In this document: one piece after another, positions 1-12,454 of the stretch | Layout: the number at the start of each line of letters is the position of its first letter | Numbering within the stretch: the first letter of the stretch is position 1 | Source: Oreohelix idahoensis | Lineage: Eukaryota; Mollusca; Gastropoda; Stylommatophora; Oreohelicidae | Direction: 5' to 3' | Length of the DNA: 64,000 nt | Assembly (NCBI GenBank): GCA_024509875.1 | Contig: JAMPIV010017569.1 | Coordinates: forward strand, 34,143 to 98,142 | The notes under the pieces: model-generated | Database searches by the model: none | The model's input: the letters and a program-made list of their open reading frames with translations, nothing else | Told to the model about the DNA's origin: nothing | Position numbers and translations under genes: made by a program

Positions 1-229
1 TCTAATTTTTAATTCCTGTGTGGATATCTGATTCATATCTGTGGAGTGTAATTTTAAAGTGTTCTTAGGGAATTTGTGAAGGGAAAAGGAGTCCAGCAGA
101 AGTCTGAGTCTACGAATTAAGTGTTTGGCATCTAAGAAGAAAAAAGCTTGTAAAGCCTACGTCTGGATAACAGATTTCACAATAAAGGACATTTTACACT
201 ACCTAAGTTACAAGGAAGTCTCGCCTGTA
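1..229. other. Unassigned sequence
   Basis: No open frame or recognisable repeat. It may be the 5' part of the dispersed repeat that follows, but the second copy of that repeat does not clearly extend this far. Confidence 0.3.
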
Positions 230-1133
230 TGTGTAAACGTTGTTAGCGCAGCATTTTATTAGCCTGCTTATCAAGTGCTCATAAGTTGATTCCATATCAA
301 TATGTCAAGTTCAACTCACTCTAAAGCTTCCAACTTGAGTAAAGCTAAAGCACGCGCAAGTTGATTCTCATATTTATATCAATTTCAACTCCCTTAAAAT
401 CGTATTATGTGAGTCAAGAGTACATACTCAAGTTGATGAGTCTACCTACGAAGATCATTTAGTCAAAAGTTGATTCGCCAAGATATCAAGCTGAAAACAC
501 CAAGTGCAGCTAGTCACTACTTCAGTTCATGAAGTAAATTAATCTACTTTCATCGTATATCGCACGACGTAAATTCATTCAGACCAGCTTCATTGCACGA
601 GACTCACGCGTTACCAGAAGATCATTGTGTGAAGAGCTCCAGTCTAGTCGGTGCCTTTTCAAGATCAAATAGCAGACATTTTCCTGATACAACGGTCAGC
701 GGTTTATAACGCTAGAGAGATTTCCAAATATTGATGGACAGTATATCTTCCAAGTTCTCATTATTACAAAGGTTTCCACCAGTACGTCCTCGTCTTGGAG
801 ATAACCCACACAACATACCATACACCTACATTGGACAGTCTACGCATACATGTGAATAATAATACAGCAGAGGAGTATTGAGACACAGACAGTGTAGCTT
901 GGACATCAGTGTGGTAACACTTAATATATCACATCATCATTTCACTATTCACATAGGTTCACTATCTTATTTAACTAACTACATTATTTATATCTCATTT
1001 GTGTGTGTGTGAATTGTCTTTCACCCTCATCACTTTTTAATTTCTACTAACCCTATATGTGTAAATATTTAATTAATAAACTCAATAACCATTTTGATCA
1101 TTATCTAGTTCGTTAATGTATCACTCGTGCTGT
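230..1133 (+). repeat. Dispersed repeat family, copy 1 (LTR-like or retroelement 3' end)
   Basis: This non-coding stretch matches 34430-35269 in the same orientation. Shared blocks include CTCCAGTCTA followed by GCCTTTTCAAGATCA, the phrase GCTAGAGAGATTTCC, and a common right end TCACTCGTGCTGT, after which the two copies diverge. Both carry an AATAAA just before that end (1075-1080 here), which fits the polyadenylation end of a retroelement. No coding capacity is visible. It could be a solo LTR or a non-autonomous retroelement. The left boundary is approximate. Confidence 0.65.
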
Positions 1134-2384
1134 CGGTGTTAAATGTTTACCTATATCTAAAATTCTGCATTTAGATGAGGTTGGGAGCTCTTTCTTTATC
1201 GAGATATAAGGGCAAAAGCTAAGATCGTGGGGAAATAGAACACTTTCCATAATTTACTAGAAAACACTATCTAGTGGAGAGCATTCGCATTCTCTTCTTC
1301 TTGTCCTTATCTCGAATAGGTCTCTGTTACCTATTGTACTTTCTGGTAGGGGTGACTTATGCGAATGTTTTGTGTGGGCCGTCGCTTCGTTATAAAAATG
1401 AAGACAGGACAAAACGCAACGGTAACGACGGGGTCGTAAGGCTGACCAACTGGTAAATAATAAATCCTGGACCCTTGGTTGGATATGCATGACGAGACGA
1501 TTTATTATAATACCACGTTGACATCATTGACAGGAACAGTTCATAATATAGTTTGACAGCAAATATGGTGGCCTATCTCATAATCGTCTTGGACTTTGAT
1601 TGACTTCGACGGCCGTTACGATACGAAGGTCAGCGGAAGTTCTTTGGCCACTAAGTTGTATGATGCATGGATTTACGAAACAACCATGTTAAAAAGCATG
1701 AGCATAAATATATATTCAATGAAGATCTAACGACCTCTCCAAGCGTTGTATTGACACACTAACAATCGACACATGTGGTCGATTGAAGCTCTGCAATGAC
1801 ACTGTGCTGGAGGGTACTATATCTGAGGCGTGATATAATTATGAGCCGATTATGGCTGAAAATTCATAGTATAATCTTCTTGGCACGTCGGGCACAAGGA
1901 ACAATATTATCATCTCACAGATGATCATACAATATCAAGTTCATGTCCTCTCTAGACTTGGGATAAGATCCTGGCCAAAATCACGTCTATTCGAGACGAA
2001 GGATATAATAATTTGCGTCAAGGACGTATGTTGAATAGCAACAAATCACCGCGACAAATCGCGTTATAACCATTCAATAATAGTGCACGGCCGTACGCAA
2101 ATACTTAAACATACAATTAACTTAGATGCGCTCACACGTGCGTCTACAAAATACTAAACTCACATGTGAGGATCTCAAACATATTACTCCCCCTGTTAAA
2201 AGGACTTAACAGTCTCTTTCTTTTTACGAGCCAATTTCTGGAGATCTTCTTGATAACATTCCATAGGCCATCCTCAGCAACTACTACTGTTGTAGTTGCA
2301 CCAATATACACTTACGACAGTATGTTTCAGGCACTCGTGAGAAATAAAGCAGTAGAAAATTAGACGACAGAAAAACAACAGAAG
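1134..2384. other. No gene recognised
   Basis: AT-rich sequence with only short open frames that have no recognisable domains. Nothing repetitive was recognised here. Confidence 0.4.
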
Positions 2385-2495
2385 TGAGTGGCATACCGGA
2401 GAATCGAACCCAGGACCTTCCGAACGGCACCACCGCCTAGCTACAGAAGTGAATCACACTATCCTCCCTGCCAACTAGGCACCACTTTAATAGTG
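2385..2495 (-). repeat. tRNA-like segment, probable SINE head
   Basis: On the minus strand this reads like the second half of a tRNA: the complement of 2398-2410 is GGTTCGATTCTCC, a close match to a Pol III B box, preceded by AAGGTCCT. An imperfect A-box-like stretch lies upstream on that strand near 2475-2490. It does not fold obviously into a complete tRNA. I infer a tRNA-derived SINE head or a decayed tRNA pseudogene. Confidence 0.45.
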
Positions 2496-3884
2496 CTTCA
2501 TATCACAAGTATGTCATTGTTCTCTAGGATCATATCGATACGTATTGAGATCGATTACTTGAAGGAAACATATTAGAAGAATCGAGCACATGTAGCTCTG
2601 GGGTGCAGACGGATACTGGCTAATCCGGGAAGTGAGTAGATCCAAAATAGTATATAAATAATGAGTTTCTACAGGGAAAAGGTTAATAGAGTTATCGATT
2701 TTGCCATAGTATGGTGAGGGGGCCACGAATACAATATCCAGCTATTGTAAAAGTGAAGCTTGATCATTTTTGCGTTGTTCTGGTTTCAAATAACGTAGTC
2801 TGTCGTTGTCATATAACATTCACATTAAATGATTGTTAATTCTCTAGCAGACACGTAGATTTGTCTCATATCGCTATCTGTTTAGCTGTCGGTCGGATTC
2901 GTTACATTTTTCTAGAAGACTACTGTTGCGTTCCATTTATGCATGTGTTTGAAATAATAAACATTGTGGTGTGCAAAAACAGATGCAACAACTAAATTAC
3001 TGTTACGTGCCCTACCAGCTTGTCGACAACATCAATAGTTTTATTATTATTATTTTTTAAATGAAAGTCTAAAGTTTTGCATTTGAAACCAAAGAAACAA
3101 TCGTATCAGCTTTTCTTGAAAGCACGGAAACGGCTCATATTACTATGTTTGAGTGCAAGCTATTTGCACTTCCATAAAACAAAGACTCAAGCCGTTTCAA
3201 TTTTTGTTCCAAGTCGAAACATGGTCAAGTTTAGCGTTACAGGGTATTTTACTTTATTTGCATTCTAAGCTTAATCCTAACTCTAAATTGTAATGCTAAA
3301 CCGATAGTCGTAACCGCGTTTCCGGTGTTATGTTTTCTTGTTGTAAATAATAAATGGCAACAAATATTAAAATAAATAAAGCGTCAGTACTTTAATTTGT
3401 TCCCCGTCTTTTTTGACGAGTTACTTCTTAGTTATTCACTAATTGTCTATGATTACCATCCATTGGAGAGGATCGGCTATATTAACTTTTTCTATCCTAC
3501 AAAATTTTGTTAGCGTTATGATATGGTACGTTATTCACCCATTGTTTGCACTTTACACAATTTAAAAAAAAAAGACTTCAGAAAACTTACTTATTCCATT
3601 TAAGACATATAATAAATGCTCCAAAATTGTTTTAGTGTATTAACAACGATTTTTTTAAATTCAGGTATGGGACCATTTATCCTGCTTGCTTGGGTCTGAC
3701 GATTGCGAATAAGGGGAGTATTTCGAATTTCGGATAGCCAAGTCTAAAATACGAAGATCATTACATTGCGTAAATTTGGCGTGCCAGCTGAGTCCATCCC
3801 TTTGTTTATGTCTACTTTCATTATCTGGCGTAGTGTCTTCCCGTGATCCATTAACTTAGGTAGATCACTATCACAGTAAAAATG
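2496..3884. other. No gene recognised
   Basis: AT-rich intergenic sequence. Short frames only. No repeat was recognised before the RTE LINE fragment begins near 3885. Confidence 0.4.
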
Positions 3885-3973
3885 TACTTCCTGTGATCTC
3901 TCATCAGCAAGTCGGTTAGAAAATATACAGGGAGAATACACAGATAATGAGAATAAATGCAGGATACGATAAC
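3885..3973 (+). mobile_element. RTE-type LINE fragment, left flank of the satellite
   Basis: In plus-strand frames this encodes a stretch matching the segment just after the RT FADD motif of the RTE LINE at 10.7-11.8 kb: a KYTG block near 3919-3930, then MRINAGYDN near 3948-3974. The same residues (KYTG, then MRINAGNDN) occur in the minus-strand LINE. It contains stops and shifts, so it is a relic. It runs directly into the first 78-bp satellite unit, which continues the LINE frame with a QDVESY motif. Confidence 0.7.
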
Positions 3974-6900
3974 AAGATTGTACTGACAGAAACACTACTA
4001 CAAGATGTAGAATCATACTTGTGCGTTAGCAGCAATACAGGATGTCCATAGAAGATTGTACTGACAGAAACACTACTACAAGATGTACAATCATACTTGT
4101 GCGTTAGCAGCAATACAGGGTGTCCATAGAAGATTGTACTGACAGAAACACCACTACAAGATGTACAATCATACTTGTGCGTTAGCAGCAATACAGGGTG
4201 TCCATAGAAGATTGTACTGACAGAAACACTACTACAAGATGTACAATCATACTTGTGCGTTAGCAGCAATACAGGGTGTCCATAGAAGATTGTACTGACA
4301 GAAACACCACTACAAGATGTACAATCATACTTGTGCGTTAGCAGCAATACAGGGTGTCCATAGAAGATTGTACTGACAGAAACACTACTACAAGATGTAG
4401 AATCATACTTGTGCGTTAGCAGCAATACAGGGTGTCCATAGAAGATTGTACTGACAGAAAAACTACTACAAGATGTACAATCATACTTGTGCGTTACCAG
4501 CAATACAGGGTGTCCATAGAAGATTGTACTGACAGAAACACTACTACAAGATGTACAATCCTACATTTGTTTTAGCGGCAATACAGGGTGTCCATAGAAG
4601 ATTGTACTGACAGAAACACTACTACAAGATGTAGAATCATACTTGTGCGTTAGCAGCAATACAGGATGTCCATAGAAGATTGTACTGACAGAAACACTAC
4701 TACACGATGTACAATCATACATTTGTTTTAGCGGCAATACAGGGTGTCCATAGAAGATTGTACTGACAGAAAAACTACTACAAGATGTACAATCATACTT
4801 GTGCGTTAGCAGCAATACAGGGTGTCCATAGAAGACTGTACTGAAAGAAAAACTACTACAAGATGTACAATCATACTTGTGCGTTAGCAGCAATACAGGG
4901 TGTCCATAGAAGATTGTACTGAAAGAAAAACTACTACAAGATGTAGAATCATACTTGTGCGTTAGCAGCAATACAGGGTGTCCACAGAAGATTGTACTGA
5001 CAGACACACTACTACAAGATGTACAATCATACTTGTGCGTTAGCAGCAATACAGGGTGTCCATAGAAGATTGTACTGACAGAAACACTACTACAAGATGT
5101 ACAATCATACTTGTGCGTTAGCAGCAATACAGGGTGTCCATAGAAGATTGTACTGAAAGAAAAACTACTACAAGATGTAGAATCATACTTGTGCGGTAGC
5201 AGCAATACAGGGTGTCCATAGAAGATTGTACTGACAGAAACACTACTACAAGATGTACAATCATACTTGTGCGTTAGCAGCAATACAGGGTGTCAATAGA
5301 AGATTGTACAGACAGAAACACTACTACAAGATGTACAATCATACTTGTGCGTTAGCAGCAATACAGGGTGTCCATAGAAGATTGTACTGACAGAAACACT
5401 ACTACAAGATGTACAATCATACATTTGTTTTAGCGGCAATACAGGGTGTCCATAGAAGATTGTACTGACAGAAACACTACTACAAGATGTAGAATCATAC
5501 TTGTGCGTTAGCAGCAATACAGGATGTCCATAGAAGATTGTACTGACAGAAACACTACTACAAGATGTACAATCATACATTGGTTTTAGCGGCAATACAG
5601 GGTGTCCATAGAAGATTGTACTGACAGAAAAACTACTACAAGATGTACAATCATACTTGTGCGTTAGCAGCAATACAGGGTGTCCATAGAAGATTGTACT
5701 GACAGAAAAACTACTACAAGATGTAGAATCATACTTGTGCGTTAGCAGCAATACAGGGTGTCCATAGAAGATTGTACTGACAGAAAAACTACTACAAGAT
5801 GTACAATCATACTTGTGCGTTAGCAGCAATACAGGGTGTCCATAGAAGATTGTACTGACAGAAAAACTACTACAAGATGTACAATCATACTTGTGCGTTA
5901 GCAGCAATACAGGGTGTCCATAGAAGATTGTACTGACAGAAAAACTACTACAAGATGTACAATCATACTTGTGCGTTAGCAGCAATACAGGGTGTCCATA
6001 GAAGATTGTACTGACAGAAAAACTACTACAAGATGTACAATCATACTTGTGCGTTAGCAGCAATACAGGGTGTCCATAGAAGATTGTACTGACAGAAAAA
6101 CAACTACAAGATGTACAATCATACTTGTGCGTTAGCAGCAATACAGGGTGTCCATAGAAGATTGTACTGACAGAAAAAACTACTACAAGATGTACAATCA
6201 TACTTGTGCGTTAGCAGCAATACAGGGTGTCCATAGAAGATTGTACTGACAGAAAAACTACTACAAGATGTACAATCATACTTGTGCGTTAGCAGCAATA
6301 CAGGGTGTCCATAGAAGATTGTACTGACAGAAAAACTACTACAAGATGTACAATCATACTTGTGCGTTAGCAGCAATACAGGGTGTCCATAAAAGATTGT
6401 ACTGAAAGAAACACTACTACAAGATGTACAATCATACTTGTGCGTTAGCAGCAATACAGGGTGTCCATAGAAGATTGTACTGACAGAAACTCTACTACAA
6501 GATGTAGAATCATACTTGTGCGTTAGCAGCAATACAGGGTGTCCATAGAAGATTGTACTGACAGAAAAACTACTACAAGATGTACAATCATACTTGTGCG
6601 TTAGCAGCAATACAGGGTGTCCATAGAAGATTGTACTGACAGAAACACTACTACAAGATGTAGAATCATACTTGTGCGTTAGCAGCAATACAGGGTGTCC
6701 ATAGAAGATTGTACTGACAGAAAAACTACTACAAGATGTAGAATAATACTTGTGCGTTAGCAGCAATACAGGGTGTCCATAGAAGATTGTACTGATAGAA
6801 ACACTACTACAAGATGTAGAATCATACTTGTGCGTTAGCAGCAATACAGGGTGTCCATAGAAGATTGTACTGACAGAAAAACTACTACAAGATGTAGAAT

Positions 6901-9382
6901 CACACTTTTGCTTTAGCGGCAATACAGGGTGTCCATAGAAGATTGTACTGAAAGAAACACTACTACAAGATGTAGAATCATACTTGTGCGTTAGCAGCAA
7001 TACAGGGTGTCCATAGAAGATTGTACTGACAGAAAAACTACTACAAGATGTAGAATCATACTTTTGCTTTAGCGGCAATACAGGGTGTCCATAGAAGATT
7101 GTACTGAAAGAAACACTACTACAAGATGTAGAATCATACTTGTGCGTTAGCAGCAATACAGCGTGTCCATAGAAGATTGTACTGAAAGAAAAACTAATAC
7201 AAGATGTAGAATCATACTTGTGCGTTAGCAGCAATACAGGGTGTCCATAGAAGATTGTACTGACAGAAACACTACTACAAGATGTAGAATCATACATTTG
7301 CTTTAGCGGCAATACAGGGTGTCCATAGAAGATTGTACTGAAAGAAAAACTTCTACAAGATGTAGAATCATACTTGAGCGTTAGCGGCAATACAGGGTGT
7401 CCATAGAAGATTGTACTGACAGAAACACTACTACAAGATGTAGAATCATACATTTGCTTTAGCGGCAATACAGGGTGTCCATAGAAGATTGTACTGAAAG
7501 AAAAACTACTACAAGATGTAGAATCATACTTGTGCGTTAGCGGCAATACAGGGTGTCCATAGAAGATTGTACTGACAGACACACTACTACAAGATGTACA
7601 ATCATACATTTGCTTTAGCGGCAATACATGGTGTCCATAGAAGATTGTACTGAAAGAAAAACTACTACAAGATGTAGAATCATACTTGTGCGTTAGCAGC
7701 AATACAGGGTGTCCATAGAAGATTGTACTGAAAGAAAAACTACTACAAGATGTAGAATCATACTTGTGCGTTAGCAGCAACACAGGGTGTCCATAGAAGA
7801 TTGTACTGACAGAAACACTACTACAAGATGTACAATCATACTTGTGCGTTAGCAGCAATACAGGGTGTCCATAGAAGATTGTGCTGACAGAAAAACTACT
7901 ACAAGATGTAGAATCATACATTTGTTTTAGCAGCAATACATGGTGTACATAGAAGATTGTACTGAAAGAAACACTACTACAAGATGTACAATCATACTTG
8001 TGCGTTAGCAGCAATACAGGGTGTCCATAGAAGATTGTACTGAAAGAAACACTACTCCAAGATGTAGAATCATACTTGTGCGTTAGCAGCAATACAGGGT
8101 GTTCATAGAAGATTGTACTGACAGAAACACTACTACAAGATGTAGAATCATACATTTGCTTTAGCGGCAATACAGGGTGTCCATAGAAGATTGTACTGAA
8201 AGAAAAACTACTACAAGATGTAGAATCATACTTGTGCGTTAGCGGCAATACAGGGTGTCCATAGAAGATTGTACTGAAAGAAACACTACTACAAGATGTA
8301 CAATCATACTTGTGCGTTAGCAGCAATACAGGGTGTCCATAGAAGATTGTACTGAAAGAAACACTACTCCAAGATGTAGAATCATACTTGTGCGTTAGCA
8401 GCAATACAGGGTGTCCATAGAAGATTGTACTGACAGAAAAACTACTACAAGATGTACAATCATACTTGTGCGTTAGCAGCAATACAATTTGTCCATAGAA
8501 GATTGTACTGACAGAAAAACTACTACAAGATGTAGAATCATACTTGTGCGTTAGCAGCAATACAGGGTGTCCATAGAAGATTGTACTGAAAGAAAAACTA
8601 CTACAAAAAACTACTACAATTGTATGTAGAATCATACTTGTGCGTTAGCAGCAATACAGGGTGTCCATAGAAGATTGTACTGACAGAAAAACTACTACAA
8701 GATGTAGAATCATACTTGTGCGTTAGCAGCAATACAGGGTGTCCATAGAAGATTGTACTGAAAGAAACACTACTACAAGATGTAGAATCATACTTGTGCG
8801 TTAGCAGCAATACAGGGTGTCCATAGAAGATTGTACTGACAGAAAAACTACTACAAGATGTAGAATCATACTTGTGCGTTAGCAGCAATACAGGGTGTCC
8901 ATAGAAGATTGTACTGAAAGAAACACTACTACAAGATGTAGAATCATACTTGTGCGTTAGCAGCAATACAGGGTGTCCATAGAAGATTGTACTGAAAGAA
9001 ACACTACTACAAGATGTAGAATCATACTTGTGCGTTAGCAGCAATACAGGGTATCCATAGAAGATTGTACTGAAAGAAACACTACTACAAGATGTAGAAT
9101 CATACTTGTGCGTTAGCAGCAATACAGGGTGTCCATAGAAGATTGTACTGACAGAAAAACTACTACAAGATGTAGAATCATACTTGTGCGTTAGCAGCAA
9201 TACAGGGTGTCCATAGAAGATTGTACTGAAAGAAACACTACTACAAGATGTACAATCATACTTGTGCGTTAGCAGCAATACAGGGTGTCCATAGAAGATT
9301 GTACTGACAGAAAAACTACTACAAGATGTAGAATCATACTTTTGCGTTAGCGGCAATACAGGGTGTCCATAAAAGATTGTAC
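3974..9382 (+). repeat. 78-bp satellite array, 69 units, LINE/MITE chimera
   Basis: A head-to-tail array with a 78-bp period (for example AAGATTGTAC at 3974 and again at 4052). From the first AAGATTGTAC to the last (9373) is 5399 bp, which is 69 units plus 17 bases. The extra bases are a 16-bp internal expansion near 8600-8625 and one extra A near 6174. Each unit has about 62 bp of RTE LINE coding sequence (VLTETLLQDVESY in the first unit) and 16 bp that match the end of the adjacent MITE (TACAGGGTGTCCATAG). Unit variants occur in patches: units ending CTTTAGCGG or TTTTAGCGG alternate with units ending CGTTAGCAG. Because 78 is divisible by 3, the minus strand stays open for long stretches (up to 838 codons). 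This is an effect of the period, not a gene. Confidence 0.95.
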
Positions 9383-9754
9383 CCTTTTCAAAAAATTTAT
9401 TCTCGGCCCCATGACGTGGTACGAAGATGCTTTCTATCACAAAAGTAAGTTAGTCTCTGCAAGTTTTTAAGCATACCTTACAAAGACTTAAAAAAAGTTC
9501 GCCTGCGCGCAGCGGGTATTTCAAGTGAAACTTTCGCAGTTGAGTTGCAACTGGTAATTGTTACATGTCTCTCAACGCACTGGTCAAGTAGGTGAAAAAA
9601 AAAGAAATAGGTATATTCTTTTTGAGTCTTTGTAAGGTATGCTTAAAAACGTGCAGAGATTATCTTACTTTTGTGATAGAAAGCATCATCGTACCACGTC
9701 ATGGGGCCGAGAATAAACTTTTTGAAAAGGGTACAATCTTTTATGGACACCCTG
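9359..9754. mobile_element. TA-flanked MITE with 130-bp terminal inverted repeats
   Basis: A 396-bp foldback element. The left arm (9359-9489) and the reverse complement of the right arm (9625-9754) are nearly identical over about 130 bp, starting CAGGGTGTCCATAAAAGATT. The element is bounded on both sides by TA (9357-9358 and 9755-9756), as expected of Tc1/mariner-like or other TA-targeting elements. The central 135 bp are unique and encode nothing. It sits inside an RTE LINE, with LINE coding sequence resuming at 9760. Its left 24 bp are shared with the last satellite unit. Confidence 0.9.
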
Positions 9755-9759
9755 TATAA

Positions 9760-9840
9760 GATACAGCTGGAGGGACAGACAATGATGTCAAAATAAGAAT
9801 ACAAAAACCCACAGAAGCTGCCATTGCTATGATACAACTT
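9760..9840 (+). mobile_element. RTE-type LINE fragment, right flank of the MITE
   Basis: Read from 9760 it encodes DTAGGTDNDVKIRIQKP. This has the pattern expected for RTE-type LINEs directly after the QDVESY..GSN segment that ends each satellite unit. It is therefore the continuation of the LINE at 3885-4031, now separated by the satellite and the MITE. The relation to the left fragment is clear. The exact base at the junction is not, because there may be a one-base indel. Confidence 0.75.
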
Positions 9841-10033
9841 TGTCTATATGTTATGTTAACTCTACATATCTTTCATATTTAGACACACTTGCTTCTGTTT
9901 TCGTTATGTATTTTAGTTGTGCGTGCCATTTTGAAATGGTTATCTTCATGTGTAAACAAGGCTGAAATAAATCATGAACATGAACCAAAATCACGAGAAA
10001 GTATGCCTCTTCATCATCGACTGCTTTGAAAGC
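9841..10033. other. No gene recognised
   Basis: Short AT-rich spacer after the LINE fragment. Nothing was recognised. Confidence 0.4.
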
Positions 10034-10130
10034 AGTTGTGCACTAGAGTTGTGCACTAGAGTTGTGCACTAGAGTTGTGCACTAGAGTTGTGGACTAGAG
10101 GTGTGCACTAGAGGTGTGCACTAGAGGTGT
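10034..10130. repeat. 13-bp minisatellite
   Basis: About seven tandem copies of AGTTGTGCACTAG, the later ones with GG in place of GT. Direct reading gives a clean 13-bp period. Confidence 0.9.
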
Positions 10131-10699
10131 TACCATAAACAACGCGGAAACCAAATTAGTTACTTGGTGCATATATTAAATATTACACTTTGTGGGTTTT
10201 CGGTTTTGAGAACGTTCAGCGCACTTGATAGCCTGAGAAATGGTCCCATAACTGTATTATAAACTTTTTTTTTTTTACAATATATAAATAATAGACTCTT
10301 CAGTCATAACTGACTATGGGAATGCGCCCTGGGGTAACAGCCCTACGCTGCTGATGTTCCTGGTGTTCCTTTCGACGTTTTCTCCTCTCTTCTGCTTGCC
10401 TTAAGAGCTTCTTTTCGCACAATCTGAGGTAACGCCTTAGAGAGCATCGCCACTTGTGCGATCGACAGCTTCATCTTCCCAGTTTGCTGGATTTATGTCC
10501 AGTGTCATCTTGTCCGTCTTACGCACAACCTTGAACCTCGGCTACATCATATTTATGTATAATTACTAACGTTTTGAAAATATCATAATGCTCTACATTA
10601 TTGTCTTGTAGACATTCTGCGCATTTTGGGTCCTCCATTTTAAAACACTGCATTCCGAGCTGTAGTCTGAGAAGTTTTTGTTTTTCACCTTTTATTACC
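10131..10699. other. No gene recognised
   Basis: Non-coding sequence between the minisatellite and the LINE 3' end. Short frames only. Confidence 0.4.
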
Positions 10700-11835
10700 G
10701 AGACTGTTTCATTCATTCATAACCCTCCACTCCCAAAGCAGCATAGGCCTTCAACAAACACATGCCAAGTCCTCCTGTCACGTGACATCATCTCAAGTTC
10801 TTTCCATGTTCTCCTCATCATTTTCCCCTCTATTTCCGGCTCTCTTCTCCGTGTGCTTCTTGGTCTACCTCTGGATCTCTTGCCCTGGGGGTTCCAGAAC
10901 AAGGGCTGCCTTGTAATGCTATCAACAGGTTTCCTCAGTGTGTGTCCTATCCATCGCCATCGTCTTCTTCTCATCTCTTGTTCCACTGGCACTAGTCTAG
11001 TTCTTGTCATCAGTTCCACGTTGGTAACCTTGTCATACCATTTTAATCCCTCTATTCTACGCAAGCACCCATTTATGAAAGTCTGTAGCTTTTTGGTTGT
11101 TGTCTTTGTTGTTCTCCATGTTTCAGAGCCATACAATAGGACTGACTTCACGTGTGAGTTGAAGATTCTTATTTTCGTGTTGGATCCGATTTCTCTTGAT
11201 CTCCATATATTTCCCAATGCAATGAAAGCTCCTCTTGCCTTTTGTATTCTTATTTTGATATCGCTGTCTGTCCCTCCAACTTTGTCTATATTACTGCCAA
11301 GATATGTTTACGATTCTACATCTTGTATTGGTTTTTCTTCGAGTTCAACCCTGTTATCATTACCTGCATTTATTCTCATTATTTTTGTCTTTTACCTGTG
11401 TATTTTCAGACCCAATTGCTGTGACCTCTCATCGAGTGTTTTCAATTTGTCCTGCATCTGATTACGGTTATGGGACAGAAGAGCCAAGTCATCAGCAAAA
11501 TCCAGATCATCCACCTGCTTAGTCAGAGTCCACTGGATTCCATTTCTGTTGTGTGTTGTCGATGATCTTATAACCCAATCTATTGCCAGCAAGAAAAGAA
11601 ATGGAGACAAGAGGCATCCCTGTCGCACTCCTGTTCTTATCCCAAACGGTTCTGTAAGCTGTCCTTCGTGAAGAACTCTGCATGTCATGTCTTCATATGT
11701 TTTCTTTATTAAATTAATAATCTTCATGGGAACTCCATAATGCCTCATCAATTTCCAAAGTGATTCTCTGTCTACACTGTTTATTTCCTTAGTTTCTTTG
11801 CGTTTCTTGTTGGAGCTTTTAGATTTCCATTCCAT
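10700..11835 (-). pseudogene. RTE-type LINE reverse transcriptase, 5'-truncated relic
   Basis: The minus strand encodes the middle and C-terminal parts of a non-LTR retrotransposon polyprotein, which would reverse-transcribe its own RNA. From 11835 downward: SVDRESLWKLMRHYGVP, TGVRQGCLLSPFLF (RT motif B region) and VDDLDFADDLALLSHN (the catalytic FADD motif). A second frame (11217-10717) has LLYGSETWRTT, a CLRRI block, and the closing GHTLRKP and RTW segments typical of RTE-like elements. The usual FD of catalytic motif A reads IN just before SVDR. Stops and shifts near 11200-11400 separate the halves, and the endonuclease domain is absent. The 3' side ends in a short ATGA-rich tail near 10705-10720, as in RTE elements. 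Confidence 0.85.
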
Positions 11836-12300
11836 GTGTTACTATTCTTTAAATTAAGCTTTCATATCTGTGTTCTGCCTATACCATCTTTTATTCGGTT
11901 TTTAGCATATCTAATCTATCTTTCTTGGTTTCTTTATGTGGTTTTACGTTTCCATCAGTGCCAGAATGTGAAGAAAACCTGGCTAATAAAACTGAACATT
12001 CTCTTCATTAAAATAATGACCAATGATGTAGCAATATTAATTTATGCCTACCTGGGTTATTAACTGCACTGTAATGTAGCAATACAAACAATGCCTACTA
12101 ATGTGGAAATTTCCGTACTTAATGTTCACAGAACTGCGTTAAAAAAGAGCGAGAAGCTAAATTAATGCATTCTGCCATGGCAAAAAATAAGTAATCAGTG
12201 ATTAATAAAAATTAGGAGTTGCACAATAAACAACACAATACATTCTTTCAGTTCATTTCTCATTTGTAATCCTGTGATATACGGAGAGACAGAAATAAAG
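11836..12300. other. No gene recognised
   Basis: AT-rich spacer. Short open frames have no recognisable domain. Confidence 0.4.
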
Positions 12301-12440
12301 TAGTTTGACCATCTCACGAGAATGGAACCCGATCAGTTATCACTATGCGCCTACAACATTAGAACATCTGTTTTTAGGACATGAAGAAGACAAAGATGCA
12401 GATGGATAGACCAAACTGTGTTTGCAGCGAAACCATAGTA
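12301..12440 (+). mobile_element. LINE C-terminal relic
   Basis: A plus-strand frame reads FDHLTRMEPDQLS and, further on, a basic RRQRCRWID-like stretch. This is the pattern (H..RM..., then ...RW.D) seen near the C-terminus of RTE/CR1-like LINE polyproteins. Only about 45 codons remain, so the clade is uncertain. Confidence 0.5.
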
Positions 12441-12454
12441 TCGTACATTACCAA

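Noticed and set aside
2385..2495. Functional tRNA gene
   Set aside because: Only a B-box-like half is convincing. No complete cloverleaf was found.
6119..8635. 838-codon open frame on the minus strand with a 26-residue repeat
   Set aside because: It is the satellite array read in a frame kept open by the 78-bp period. The same DNA in the other direction is LINE coding sequence plus a MITE end.
3974..9382. CRISPR-like regularly spaced repeat
   Set aside because: The units are directly contiguous with no variable spacers, and the context is a eukaryotic transposon graveyard.
10601..11461. 286-codon plus-strand frame
   Set aside because: It is the opposite strand of the RTE LINE, whose minus-strand product has recognisable RT motifs.
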